From an uncultured Alphaproteobacteria bacterium (lineage in GTDB: Bacteria > Pseudomonadota > Alphaproteobacteria > Methylaequorales > Methylaequoraceae): a DNA stretch of 64,000 nucleotides. The translations under genes were made by a program, and so were the position numbers. The notes beneath the pieces were generated by a model. That model was not told where the DNA came from. It worked only from the letters and a program-made list of their open reading frames with translations, and made no database searches. The stretch spans positions 1 through 64,000 of the forward strand of contig CACJRF010000008.1 of assembly GCA_902595755.1 (NCBI GenBank), given 5' to 3'. This document shows, piece after piece, positions 41,484 to 49,963 of this stretch (the first letter of the stretch is position 1; the number at the start of each line of letters is the position of its first letter).

Positions 41484-42170
41484 AGATCTAAACCTAGTCT
41501 CAATATTATTAAGAACTTTATCTTTTTTATAATTACTTTTTAACAAAGGAAATATCTTTACATTAATTTTGCCATTCTTTTTTATAAATTTTTTATTTAT
41601 CCAAAATCTACCAGAGTTATGAATCACTGGGAGAATAGGTACTTTAGTTAATTTATGAATAGCAAAAAAACCAGGGTTTATTTTAGCTATCTTATCTGGA
41701 TCAGTCCTTGTTCCCTCAGGAAAAATTATAAACTTTGTTTTCCCTCTTTTTATTAACGAAGAAACAGATCTATTAATCACTCTTATTGAATTCAATCCTT
41801 GATCCCTTTTAATAAAAATAAAACCAAGCCTTTTAAAATACCTTGAAAAAATCGGGATATTCTTAAGTTCATCCTTTAAAATAAATACAGATCCTTTAAA
41901 CAAGGCAGTAAAAAAGAAAGTCTCCCATGCTGATTGATGATTACTAGTAATTAAAAAGGGACCCTTCTTGGGAATATTTTCCTCTCCTAATACTTCGTAA
42001 TCTATCAAAAGAATCTTTTTACATATTAAGACTACCGATCTACTCCAAAAGTTGGATAAAGAAATAATGAAACTATCAGAAAAAAATCTTACTTGTGAAA
42101 AAAACACAAAAAAGCAAAATGTCCACAAATAAAAAACAAAATAAAAAATTAATGAGCGAAAAAAATTCAT
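41472..42170 (-). CDS. plsC: 1-acyl-sn-glycerol-3-phosphate acyltransferase
   Basis: PlsC acylates lysophosphatidate in membrane lipid synthesis. The 232-residue protein has an N-terminal membrane segment, the acyltransferase block I SNHQSAWETFFF (His plus acidic residue), block II FIKRDQG, and block III FPEGTRTDPDK, then PILPVIHNSG. The gene is last in a minus-strand group with ftsE, ftsX and a DUF218 gene, an order common in Alphaproteobacteria. Overlaps the DUF218 gene by 4 nt. Confidence 0.92.
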   Translation of the reverse strand: MNFFRSLIFYFVFYLWTFCFFVFFSQVRFFSDSFIISLSNFWSRSVVLICKKILLIDYEVLGEENIPKKGPFLITSNHQSAWETFFFTALFKGSVFILKDELKNIPIFSRYFKRLGFIFIKRDQGLNSIRVINRSVSSLIKRGKTKFIIFPEGTRTDPDKIAKINPGFFAIHKLTKVPILPVIHNSGRFWINKKFIKKNGKINVKIFPLLKSNYKKDKVLNNIETRFRSSPF

Positions 42171-42760
42171 AATAAATAAATAAATGTGTAAAAAATTTTT
42201 AAATATTCTGAAAAAATTAACCTTATGTGAAAAAATAACTCTTTACTAAAGCTAAATTGACTTACTGGGACTGTAATTAACTTTTTATTAGGAAAAAATT
42301 TTTTGAAAATAATTAGGCTTCTCGGAATATGGTAGTAAGAAGTTATTAATTGGATTGAATCTATATTTACTTTTCTTTCTTTAAGCCAATTAGAAACTTC
42401 AGTTGCATTTTGAAATGTATTTTTTGCTTTCTCCTCAAAAAAAATACAGCACTCCTTTAAATTTATATTATCCTTAAATAAGTACTTATCCTTTACTTTT
42501 TCTTTTTGAAAAACACCAGATATTAAAAGAAATTGTCCATTACCTTCTTTTAAAAGTTGTATACCTTTTTCTATTCTCCCTTTTCCACCAGTAAGAACTA
42601 CAATAAGAGAACTATTTGTCGATAACAATTCCCTTTTTGGCGAGTAATTATCTTTTGAAATACTATAAAGTAATAAAGCCCAGGCAAAAAATGAAAATAA
42701 GATTAAAATACTTATTATGTAAATTATATATTTAAACTTTATCAAAGAATCTTTTCTCAA
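42167..42760 (-). CDS. YdcF/SanA-like DUF218 membrane protein
   Basis: A 197-residue protein with one N-terminal membrane helix (YIIYIISILILFSFFAWALLLYS) and a DUF218 domain: SLIVVLTGGKGRIEKGIQLLKEG (near 51-73), LLISGVFQ, ENTFxNA-type AKNTFQNATEVSNWL, and SYYHIPRSLIIFKKFFPNKKLI. This family acts at the envelope, with suggested links to peptidoglycan precursors, but no defined reaction. Its N-terminus overlaps the ftsX end by 29 nt. Confidence 0.82.
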   Translation of the reverse strand: MRKDSLIKFKYIIYIISILILFSFFAWALLLYSISKDNYSPKRELLSTNSSLIVVLTGGKGRIEKGIQLLKEGNGQFLLISGVFQKEKVKDKYLFKDNINLKECCIFFEEKAKNTFQNATEVSNWLKERKVNIDSIQLITSYYHIPRSLIIFKKFFPNKKLITVPVSQFSFSKELFFHIRLIFSEYLKIFYTFIYLL

Positions 42761-43631
42761 AAAAATAAAATAAATATATCATTAGAAATATTAATAATAA
42801 CGCTAACAAGATGAGAATAAAAATAATTAATAAAATTAAAGTTTTAAGAGTTTGTTCAAAATAAAAATTATCACTAAAAAAATAAAAGTTCGCCCCCAAA
42901 AACTTTATCAAAAGTGAGCTAACTGTAGATACAAAAATTATACTTATGATTGAGCCTGGTAGAATTCTTTTTAATATAGTTATTGATATATTCTTTGAAA
43001 GACCATAACTACTTTCTCCCATAATTTGTATCATTTCTAAAAACTTGTAGTTACTTATAAGTGCTGCCTTTGTAATATTTAATACAAGAAATGCAAATAA
43101 AATACTTATTACTAATAACATTAAAAATATAATTACTTTTATCCTTTTGAATAAATTAACAACCTCAAATAACTGATCTTTATGTGGATATTTTTCAACT
43201 ATCCTATTGTCTGAAATCTTAAGTACTGAGGTATAGACTTCGTCGACAACTTGGTCATCCGAGTTTTGAATCAAAAAAACAAATGGAAGTGATAATCCAA
43301 AAATATCGTCAATATTCTTTATTCCAAGACTTTCTTGAATTAAATCCTTATCTAGAATTTTAAATTTTATTAATTCCTGATTCTCTTCTAGATAGTTTAT
43401 TATTTTAAAGGTAACATCATCTGGAATTACCTTTTCATTTATATTTTTAGATATAATGAATGTCGTTTTTTCTGATTCACCAACGATCCAGTCATTAGAA
43501 AATTTATAAAAATTAAAAAAGATTGCGATATGAATTGCTATTAAACTAATAACTATAAAAGATATACCGTGGATAAAGTTATTATTATTAATTAAGAATG
43601 TTTTTTTTAAAAGAGCCTGGAAGTTTAACAT
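42732..43631 (-). CDS. ftsX: Cell division ABC transporter permease FtsX
   Basis: A 299-residue membrane protein with an N-terminal helix (ISFIVISLIAIHIAIFFNF), a periplasmic domain of about 130 residues, and three more helices (about 165-185, 215-240, 265-290), the FtsX layout. The sequence is divergent, with MIQIMGESSYGLSKNI corresponding to the MRLMGATxxFI-type cytoplasmic loop. It follows ftsE immediately. FtsEX controls EnvC-type activators; an EnvC-like protein is at 26959-27975. Confidence 0.85.
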   Translation of the reverse strand: MLNFQALLKKTFLINNNNFIHGISFIVISLIAIHIAIFFNFYKFSNDWIVGESEKTTFIISKNINEKVIPDDVTFKIINYLEENQELIKFKILDKDLIQESLGIKNIDDIFGLSLPFVFLIQNSDDQVVDEVYTSVLKISDNRIVEKYPHKDQLFEVVNLFKRIKVIIFLMLLVISILFAFLVLNITKAALISNYKFLEMIQIMGESSYGLSKNISITILKRILPGSIISIIFVSTVSSLLIKFLGANFYFFSDNFYFEQTLKTLILLIIFILILLALLLIFLMIYLFYFFEKRFFDKV

Positions 43632-44285
43632 TTAAGTATCTAATGTTATTATTCTATAGCTTTCGTCAAACTGAGATAAATCATTTGTTGTCATTATAAT
43701 TGTTGAACCCAACTTATTTAGGGAGCTAAATAAATACATTAGTTTTTTTCTGAAGTCACTATCAAGAAAGGTTTCAGGCTGATCAGCTAAAATTAATTTT
43801 GGATTGTTTATTAAGGCCCTTGCAATTACTACTTTTTGTTTTTGACTATTAGATAAGTTTTGTATTTTTTCATTTTTAATATTTTGTAAAGAAAGCCAAT
43901 TAAATATCTCATTCATTCGTGAGTCTATATTTTTAGTATTTCTCTGAATCTCACATGCAATTTCAATATTTTGATAGACATTTAAAAATGGAATTAAAAA
44001 GTCATTTTGTAAAATCACTCCGATTTTTTTTCTAAATTCTTGTACTAAATGTTTACTAGAATTCTTGAGTTCATTTCCCTCAAAAAGTATCTTGCCTTTG
44101 TTTGGCAAGCATTTAAGGTAAAATAATTTTAGTAGCATAGACTTACCTGATGAATTTTTTCCCTTAATAATTATAAAATCTCCATTTTTTACCTTAAGAC
44201 TAACTTTAAGAGGTATTGCACCTTTAATCGTTATTGAAATATCCTCTAAAGAGAAAATATAGTTCTGGGTGGGTATTTTATTCAT
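43632..44285 (-). CDS. ftsE: Cell division ATP-binding protein FtsE with unusual Walker B and signature motifs
   Basis: The 217-residue ABC ATPase is the partner of FtsX. Walker A reads IIKGKNSSGKSMLLKLFY and a Q-loop GVILQNDFL is present. The signature is NLSNSQKQKVVIARAL where LSGGEQQ is usual, and Walker B reads LILADQPETFLDSD where ADEPTGNLD is usual. The catalytic Glu is therefore Gln (codon CAG on the minus strand). In studied ABC ATPases this change strongly slows hydrolysis. The H-loop also differs (TTNDLSQFDES). The protein may bind ATP but hydrolyse poorly. Confidence 0.88.
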   Translation of the reverse strand: MNKIPTQNYIFSLEDISITIKGAIPLKVSLKVKNGDFIIIKGKNSSGKSMLLKLFYLKCLPNKGKILFEGNELKNSSKHLVQEFRKKIGVILQNDFLIPFLNVYQNIEIACEIQRNTKNIDSRMNEIFNWLSLQNIKNEKIQNLSNSQKQKVVIARALINNPKLILADQPETFLDSDFRKKLMYLFSSLNKLGSTIIMTTNDLSQFDESYRIITLDT

Positions 44286-45492
44286 TTATAATTTTATTTT
44301 TCTTAATAAATATTTCCTTAATATTACCCCTTAAGTTGTACTCGGAAGACATACAAGCTCCGTATGCGCCAACAGAGCAAATAACTACCAAATCATCTTT
44401 TTGTAGATTTTGACTTGGATTATTTTTAATAAATATATCCGCAGACTCACATATTGGCCCAACAAAATCATATTTTTTATTCTTAAAATTTTTTCTTTTT
44501 ACTGGAAAAATTTCATGCCTAGCATTATACATAGCAGGCCTTACTAAATTATTCATACCAGCATCTATTATGATAAAATCTTTTTTTTCTCCACTTTTTT
44601 TTCTTATAACAGAAGAAAGTAAAATCCCTGAAGAACCAACCAATGATCTGCCAGGTTCAATTATAATTTCAAGCTTCATATTGGTGAATAGCTTTTCAAT
44701 TAGTAAACAATATTCTTTTGAATTAATTATTCGATCATTTTCTTGATATCTTATACCAATCCCCCCCCCAAGGTCTAAAACACTAATCTCAAACCCTAAT
44801 TTTCTCAAAGATTCTACTTGTTTTTTTATCTTCTTAAATGCAGTTTCAAAGGGTTTTATTTTTTGAATTTGTGATCCAATATGAATAGAAAGACCAACTA
44901 TTTTTAAGTACTTATTATTCTTATACTTTTCAAATAATTTTATTATCCTAGAATTTGGTATACCAAATTTATCCTCAGACCTACCTGTAGAAATTTTATA
45001 ATGTGTTTTAGGATCAACATCTGGATTGACTCTGATACAAATATTTACATTTTTTTTCTCCGCTTTTGCAATTTCTGCAATTTCTTCTAACTCCTCTTCG
45101 CTCTCAACATTCAATTGCTTTATTTTTTTTTTTAAAGCATATTTTATTTCATCCGTTGTTTTACCAACACCTGAAAAAACAATCTTATCAGGCATAATAC
45201 CATTATTTATTGACTTTTGGAGCTCACCTTTAGATACAACATCAGCACCGCAACCACTTTTGGAAAGTAGACTTAAAATTTGATTATGATTATTGGCTTT
45301 AACAGCATAACAAATCATTGGTTTTATTTTTGTGAATGATTTTTTTAATTCAATAAAATTATCGTGTATTTCGGAAAGTGAGTAACAAAAAATTGGTGTC
45401 GTAAATTTTAACTTAATATTTTCAAGGCATATTTCTTCTAAATATAAGAAATTATTCTTATAGGATAAATATTTATTAAACTTTTTAATCAT
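44278..45492 (-). CDS. lysA: Diaminopimelate decarboxylase
   Basis: LysA converts meso-diaminopimelate to lysine. I set the start at ATG 45492, which overlaps the lptM stop (ATGATTAA), giving MIKKFNKYLSYKNNFLYLEEI and 404 residues; the ORF track start (45522) lies inside lptM. The PLP Lys is in ICYAVKANNH, with HIGSQI, LGGGIGI, IEPGRSLVG, and CESADIF plus GAYGACMSSEYN at the C-terminus. The order argH-lptM-lysA is standard. It overlaps ftsE by 8 nt. Confidence 0.96.
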   Translation of the reverse strand: MIKKFNKYLSYKNNFLYLEEICLENIKLKFTTPIFCYSLSEIHDNFIELKKSFTKIKPMICYAVKANNHNQILSLLSKSGCGADVVSKGELQKSINNGIMPDKIVFSGVGKTTDEIKYALKKKIKQLNVESEEELEEIAEIAKAEKKNVNICIRVNPDVDPKTHYKISTGRSEDKFGIPNSRIIKLFEKYKNNKYLKIVGLSIHIGSQIQKIKPFETAFKKIKKQVESLRKLGFEISVLDLGGGIGIRYQENDRIINSKEYCLLIEKLFTNMKLEIIIEPGRSLVGSSGILLSSVIRKKSGEKKDFIIIDAGMNNLVRPAMYNARHEIFPVKRKNFKNKKYDFVGPICESADIFIKNNPSQNLQKDDLVVICSVGAYGACMSSEYNLRGNIKEIFIKKNKIINE

Positions 45493-45613
45493 ATGACTTA
45501 GGATATGTTTTAGGGTAGTCATTTCCAGGAAACCTATCTAACGCAGCTTTTTTTCCACAAGAAGATGTACATGTAACCAAGGTTATTAATAAAATAATAT
45601 GAACTAATGGCAT
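45485..45613 (-). CDS. lptM: Small outer-membrane lipoprotein LptM (YifL-like)
   Basis: A 42-residue protein absent from the ORF track: MPLVHIILLITLVTCTSSCG, then KKAALDRFPGNDYPKTYPKSYD. It has a short lipoprotein signal with lipidation Cys19 followed by GKKAAL.RFP, matching the CG.KG.L..P pattern of LptM. LptM aids maturation of the LptD-LptE translocon for lipopolysaccharide. Its place between argH and lysA is characteristic. The start is 1 nt after the argH stop, and its stop overlaps the lysA ATG. Confidence 0.88.
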   Translation of the reverse strand: MPLVHIILLITLVTCTSSCGKKAALDRFPGNDYPKTYPKSYD

Positions 45614-45614
45614 T

Positions 45615-47003
45615 TTATATTTTCTTTCTTGCTCTTCTTATTGCACTTTTGACTTGTGAAAAAGCCGTTCCTCCAAATGATTTTTTATTCTTAACTGAAT
45701 TTTCTGGTGATAATAAGTTATATATACTTTCATTTATTCTAGGTTCAATCAATTTAAATGTTTTAATGTCTAACTTATGTAGATAAGTATTTTTCTCTTC
45801 TGCAATTAAAACTAGTTTACCAGTCTTTTCGTGAGCTTCTCTGAAAGAAATCTTTAAGTTTTTAACCATCCAATCTGCTAAATCTGTTGCTGTTGTATGA
45901 CCTTTTAACGAAAGTTCATACATTTTTTCTTTATTTAATTTAATCTTTTCTATTACTTCTGACATTACATCAATCAAAAGCTCAATTGTATCGTAGGCGT
46001 TAAATGCAGGTTCTTTATCCTCTTGCAGATCTTTGCTGTATCCAGACGGCAAACCTTTTTGTAGTATTAACAAATTAATTAAATATGAGATTATTCTACT
46101 AGACTTTGCTCGCACTAGTTCAACTGAATCAGGATTTTTCTTTTGAGGCATTATTGAAGAACCTGTACTTAGTGTATCTGGGAATTTTACTAGATCATAT
46201 GCACTACTCGACCAAATTATGAGGTCCTCAGAAATTCTAGAAAAATGAATGCTCATTATTGAAAGTATTGCTAAAAACTCAATTAAAAAATCTCTGTCTG
46301 AAACACTATCTAAAGAATTCTCAGTAGGCTTTACGAAACCTAATTTTTTTGCTAGTAAGACTCTATCAATCTCAAAAAAATTTGTACCCGCTAAAGCTCC
46401 AGAACCAAGAGGACACTCAGTCATATTTTCAATTAACTGATTTATTCTATTTTTATCTCTCTTTATCATTTCAAAGAAACTCATTAAATAATGCGCGAAC
46501 GAAATGGGTTGAGCATTTTGTGAATGTGTAAAACCTGGCATTATCACATCTATATTTTTTTCAGCTTTCATTGTGATAATTGTTTGAAGTCGACTTATTT
46601 TTTTTGATAGACTTTTAAGCTTTTCTTTTACCCAGAGCTTTATATCTGTAACTACTTGATCGTTTCTAGACTTACCAGTATGAATTTTACCGGATAACGA
46701 ACCTATTTTTTTTTTAAGGATCATCTCAATATTCATGTGAATATCTTCATATTCCTCATGGAATTTTATCTTACCATTTTCTATCTCATCATTTATTTTT
46801 TTTAGATTAGATTGAATACTTTTATTTTCTGATGCTGAAATAATTTTTGCGCCTACTAATGCCTCAGTGTAAGCTTTGCAAAGTTTTATGTCTTCCTTTG
46901 CTAACCTATAATCGAAACTAATAGAATTGTTAATTTTTTCAAGAAGGTGGGAAGGTTTTTTTTTAAAACGGCCTCCCCAGACTGGATTTGTTTTTTTTTT
47001 CAT
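45615..47003 (-). CDS. argH: Argininosuccinate lyase
   Basis: ArgH cleaves argininosuccinate to arginine and fumarate. The 462-residue protein has VWGGRFKKKPS at the N-terminus, DIHMNIEMIL, TGKSRNDQVVTD, MPGFTHSQNAQPISFAHYL, and the family signature GSSIMPQKKNPDSVEL with the catalytic Ser loop. Length is normal. The ATG is only 14 nt from the preferred tlpA start on the other strand. Confidence 0.97.
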   Translation of the reverse strand: MKKKTNPVWGGRFKKKPSHLLEKINNSISFDYRLAKEDIKLCKAYTEALVGAKIISASENKSIQSNLKKINDEIENGKIKFHEEYEDIHMNIEMILKKKIGSLSGKIHTGKSRNDQVVTDIKLWVKEKLKSLSKKISRLQTIITMKAEKNIDVIMPGFTHSQNAQPISFAHYLMSFFEMIKRDKNRINQLIENMTECPLGSGALAGTNFFEIDRVLLAKKLGFVKPTENSLDSVSDRDFLIEFLAILSIMSIHFSRISEDLIIWSSSAYDLVKFPDTLSTGSSIMPQKKNPDSVELVRAKSSRIISYLINLLILQKGLPSGYSKDLQEDKEPAFNAYDTIELLIDVMSEVIEKIKLNKEKMYELSLKGHTTATDLADWMVKNLKISFREAHEKTGKLVLIAEEKNTYLHKLDIKTFKLIEPRINESIYNLLSPENSVKNKKSFGGTAFSQVKSAIRRARKKI

Positions 47004-47018
47004 TTATTATGGTTTGTA
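47004..47018. promoter_or_regulatory. Minimal divergent promoter region argH/tlpA
   Basis: Only 14 nt separate the argH ATG (47003) and the tlpA ATG (47018). On the plus strand TATTAT (47005-47010) ends 7 nt before the tlpA ATG. On the minus strand TACAAA (47018 to 47013) ends 9 nt before the argH ATG, and CATAAT is nearer. The -10 boxes would overlap each other, and each -35 region would lie in the other gene's coding sequence. Confidence 0.35.
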
Positions 47019-47521
47019 TGAAATATTTATTTTTTATTTTTTTTATTATTACAAATTTATCCCATTCGCACGCGAACAATCAACTATTATTACATAAAGA
47101 AGCCAAAAATATACCAGATATAAAACTTAATTCTCTTAATTACGAAGATTATTCTGTTTTGAGTGCATCTAAAAAAAATTTATATATCGTTAACTTTTGG
47201 GCAACGTGGTGTGCTCCATGCATAAAGGAAATTCCAGATTTGATTTTACTTAAAGAAAAAGTCGGAAAAGATATTGATGTTTTTTTTATATCGATTGATT
47301 CAAATCCGTCAGATTCAATACCAAATTTTCTCAAAAAAAATAAAATTGATTTTCCACATTTCTATACAGACAAAAAAATGAAGATATCTAACGAATTAGA
47401 TATAAAAGTTATGCCCACTACACTCATTATTAATAGGGAAATTCAAGAAATTTCAAGAGTTATAGGTTATATTGATTGGAAAAATGAGGAAATAATCAAT
47501 TTAATAAAAAAATTAATTTAA
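47018..47521 (+). CDS. tlpA: TlpA-like periplasmic thiol-disulfide oxidoreductase
   Basis: A thioredoxin-fold protein with N-terminal signal sequence or anchor (MKYLFFIFFIITNLSHSHAN) and the redox motif WATWCAPCIKEIPDLILLK. The cis-Pro lies in KVMPTTLII. TlpA proteins reduce disulfides in cytochrome maturation and oxidase assembly. The ORF track begins at TTG/ATG-like positions up to 30 nt earlier; ATG 47018 (or 47009) gives a proper signal peptide. Length is then 167 residues. It overlaps the convergent etfA by 9 nt. Confidence 0.9.
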   Translation: MKYLFFIFFIITNLSHSHANNQLLLHKEAKNIPDIKLNSLNYEDYSVLSASKKNLYIVNFWATWCAPCIKEIPDLILLKEKVGKDIDVFFISIDSNPSDSIPNFLKKNKIDFPHFYTDKKMKISNELDIKVMPTTLIINREIQEISRVIGYIDWKNEEIINLIKKLI

Positions 47522-48451
47522 CTCATTTTCAAGTTTAGGAAGTATTTCAAATAGATCACCTACCAAGCCGTAATCAGAAAAATTAAAAATTGGTGCTTCT
47601 TCGTCTTTATTAATACAAGCTATAAATTTTGAATCTTTAATACCAGCTATATGCTGAATGGCTCCTGATATTCCAACCGCTATATATAGATCTGGTGCTA
47701 CAATCTTACCAGTTTGACCTACTTGCCAATCATTTGGAACAAACCCTGCATCAACTGCAGCTCTACTAGCTCCCATTGCTGCGCCTAGCTTATCAGCAAT
47801 ACCTTCTAGTAATTTAAAGTTTTCTCCGTTTTGCATTCCTCTTCCGCCAGATATAACAATTTTAGCCGAGGTTAATTCGGGTCTATCAGATTCAGATTGA
47901 TCGTAAGTAACGAATTCTACAGATTTGGATTGGTTTGATGATACTTCAAATTTTTCATCACTGACATTTGAGTTTTGAGCACAAGGTTCAAAACATGTCG
48001 GCCTAACTGTTATAACTTTTAACGAATCTTTAGATTTAACTTTTGAAATTGCATTGCCCGCATATATAGGCCTTGCAAATGTTTCATGATCAAATATCTC
48101 TATAATATCGGATATTTGTTGAACATCTAAAATTGTGGCAATTTTAGGCCCCAAATTTTTACCAAAAGTGCTTGAGGGCAAGAGAATATGAGTAAACTCT
48201 TTATCTTTTAAAAAAGAAATTATTACTTCAGATAAATTTTCCGCTATCTGATGCTTCAAAAAATCTTCATCACAGTAATTCACTTTTGAGATGATATCAG
48301 TTTTTTTTAGGTTTTCTAATACTCCAGAAATATTACTTCCTAGAACAAGAACTTCAACATCTTTACTAATCTGCTCCGCAGCAGTTATAGTTGATAAAGA
48401 AGTTTGCTTTATATTTTTTCCATCGTGCTCAATAATTACTAATGATTTCAT
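47513..48451 (-). CDS. etfA: Electron transfer flavoprotein alpha subunit
   Basis: EtfA binds FAD and passes electrons from acyl-CoA dehydrogenases to ETF:quinone oxidoreductase. The 312-residue protein has an N-terminal domain with [11 protein letters not shown] and a C-terminal FAD domain with [66 protein letters not shown] and [26 protein letters not shown]. It overlaps etfB by 4 nt. The nearby methylsuccinyl-CoA dehydrogenase gene suggests one electron source. Confidence 0.97.
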   Translation of the reverse strand: MKSLVIIEHDGKNIKQTSLSTITAAEQISKDVEVLVLGSNISGVLENLKKTDIISKVNYCDEDFLKHQIAENLSEVIISFLKDKEFTHILLPSSTFGKNLGPKIATILDVQQISDIIEIFDHETFARPIYAGNAISKVKSKDSLKVITVRPTCFEPCAQNSNVSDEKFEVSSNQSKSVEFVTYDQSESDRPELTSAKIVISGGRGMQNGENFKLLEGIADKLGAAMGASRAAVDAGFVPNDWQVGQTGKIVAPDLYIAVGISGAIQHIAGIKDSKFIACINKDEEAPIFNFSDYGLVGDLFEILPKLENELN

Positions 48452-49203
48452 ATTACTTTAGCCTCATTTTTAAGTTTTTCTACTAAATTGGATACATCTG
48501 GTACTTTTATACCAGCTTTTCTTTCTGGAGGATCATTAACTTCAAGAACTTCTAATCTAGGTGAAATATCGAGATTTAGATCCTTAGATTCAATTGTCTC
48601 TATTTTTTTTTGCTTCGCTTTCATTATGTTAGGAAGAGATGCATAACGTGGTTCGTTTAACCTCAAATCTGTTGTAACTACGCAAGGAATTTTTACTTTT
48701 ATGGTCTCTAAACCGCCATCAACTTCACGCGTCACGTTAAGGGTCCCGTCTTCATTCTTCTTTAATTCTGAAGCAAAAGTTGCTTGCGGGTAATTCGTGA
48801 GTGTTGCAACAATTTGTCCAGTTTGATTACAATCATCATCAATAGCTTGTTTACCCATGATTATCATTTCTGGGTTTTCCTTCTCACAAACTTCTTTTAT
48901 TATTTTTCCAACACCAAGGGGTTCTAGAAGAATATCATCAACTTTTACAAGTATTCCTCTGTCTGCTCCCATTGCTAAACCTGTTCTAATTGTTTCTTGG
49001 GATGAATCTTGTCCAATTGATAAAATAACAATCTCAGAAACCAAACCATTTTCTTTTAATCTAACTGCTTCCTCAACAGCTATCTCATCGAATGGATTCA
49101 TTGACATCTTAACATTATCTGTTTCTACACCAGTTTTATCTGACTTAACTCTTATCTTAACGTTATAATCTATAACTCTTTTTACGCACACTAAGGCTTT
49201 CAT
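48448..49203 (-). CDS. etfB: Electron transfer flavoprotein beta subunit
   Basis: EtfB binds AMP and pairs with EtfA. The 251-residue protein has [67 protein letters not shown], and the recognition-loop region [27 protein letters not shown]. Length is normal. It follows the adenosyltransferase gene by 3 nt; the order HIG1-pduO-etfB-etfA is common in Alphaproteobacteria. Confidence 0.97.
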   Translation of the reverse strand: MKALVCVKRVIDYNVKIRVKSDKTGVETDNVKMSMNPFDEIAVEEAVRLKENGLVSEIVILSIGQDSSQETIRTGLAMGADRGILVKVDDILLEPLGVGKIIKEVCEKENPEMIIMGKQAIDDDCNQTGQIVATLTNYPQATFASELKKNEDGTLNVTREVDGGLETIKVKIPCVVTTDLRLNEPRYASLPNIMKAKQKKIETIESKDLNLDISPRLEVLEVNDPPERKAGIKVPDVSNLVEKLKNEAKVI

Positions 49204-49206
49204 ATT

Positions 49207-49755
49207 TTACCCTTTCTTCTCTGGAGTCCAAAGTATATCACCAAGTTCTCTATTCTCAAACCTTGCAGCCACAAAAAGAAAATCCGAAAGTCTGTTAATA
49301 TACTCTAGTAATGTTGGGTTAACTTCCTCTTTTTCAAGTAGATCAATGATTGATCTTTCCGCTCTTCTTACAATTGTTCGTGACAAATGTAAATAAGCAG
49401 ATGCATGTGTTCCTCCTGGTAGGATAAAAGAATTAAGTTCATCTAACTTCTCATTCAGTTTGTCTAACTCACTTTCTAGGAACAAGACTGGTTTTTGGAA
49501 TCTTTTACTATTTTCTTCTTTATATGGTTTGCAAAGATCAGCGCCTATGTCGAACAAGTGGTGCTGTATCATTCTAAGAATTAACCTTAATTCATCACTC
49601 GAGTATACGTAAGCTATGCCGATAGTACTGTTAGCTTCGTCTATCTCACCATAAGCTTTAATTCTATACTCATTTTTACTTACTCTATGACCGTCACCAA
49701 GGCTTGTTTGACCTTTATCTCCACCTTTTGTATAAATTTTATCTAATTTTATCAA
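49207..49755 (-). CDS. Cob(I)alamin adenosyltransferase (PduO type)
   Basis: This enzyme makes adenosylcobalamin from cob(I)alamin and ATP. The 182-residue protein has the N-terminal ATP motif KIYTKGGDKGQTSLGDG, RVSKNEYRIKAYGEIDEANSTIG, and the C-terminal helix LPGGTHASAYLHLSRTIVRRAERSI with LEYINRLSDFLFVAARF. These are PduO-family hallmarks. The adenosyl-B12-dependent ethylmalonyl-CoA mutase at 53037 is a probable client; other B12 enzymes outside the window are not excluded. Confidence 0.93.
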   Translation of the reverse strand: MIKLDKIYTKGGDKGQTSLGDGHRVSKNEYRIKAYGEIDEANSTIGIAYVYSSDELRLILRMIQHHLFDIGADLCKPYKEENSKRFQKPVLFLESELDKLNEKLDELNSFILPGGTHASAYLHLSRTIVRRAERSIIDLLEKEEVNPTLLEYINRLSDFLFVAARFENRELGDILWTPEKKG

Positions 49756-49768
49756 ATTATTTTCAAGT

Positions 49769-49963
49769 CTAGGATTTCACAAATAAGGCTATCGTTAAAA
49801 CAATTAAGCTTATAAATTGTATGAGAACTCTGTATCTCATAAATAAATTTATTTTGTTATTTTTATCATCTCCCGATCTTGCTGTGTAAAATAGGCCAGC
49901 CATTAAAACTCCAAAAGTCGTAATTAAACAAATTACGATTAAAATATTTAGAAAAAAACCCAT
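49769..49963 (-). CDS. Twin transmembrane helix small protein (HIG1 domain)
   Basis: A 64-residue protein with two membrane helices (FLNILIVICLITTFGVLMAGLFY and VLIQFISLIVLTIALFV) joined by a polar loop ending in NKINLFMRYRVLIQ, the HIG1 pattern. The mitochondrial relatives act with cytochrome c oxidase. Bacterial copies are conserved next to pduO-etfBA, but their role is unclear. It overlaps the acyl-CoA dehydrogenase start-stop boundary by one base. Confidence 0.8.
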   Translation of the reverse strand: MGFFLNILIVICLITTFGVLMAGLFYTARSGDDKNNKINLFMRYRVLIQFISLIVLTIALFVKS

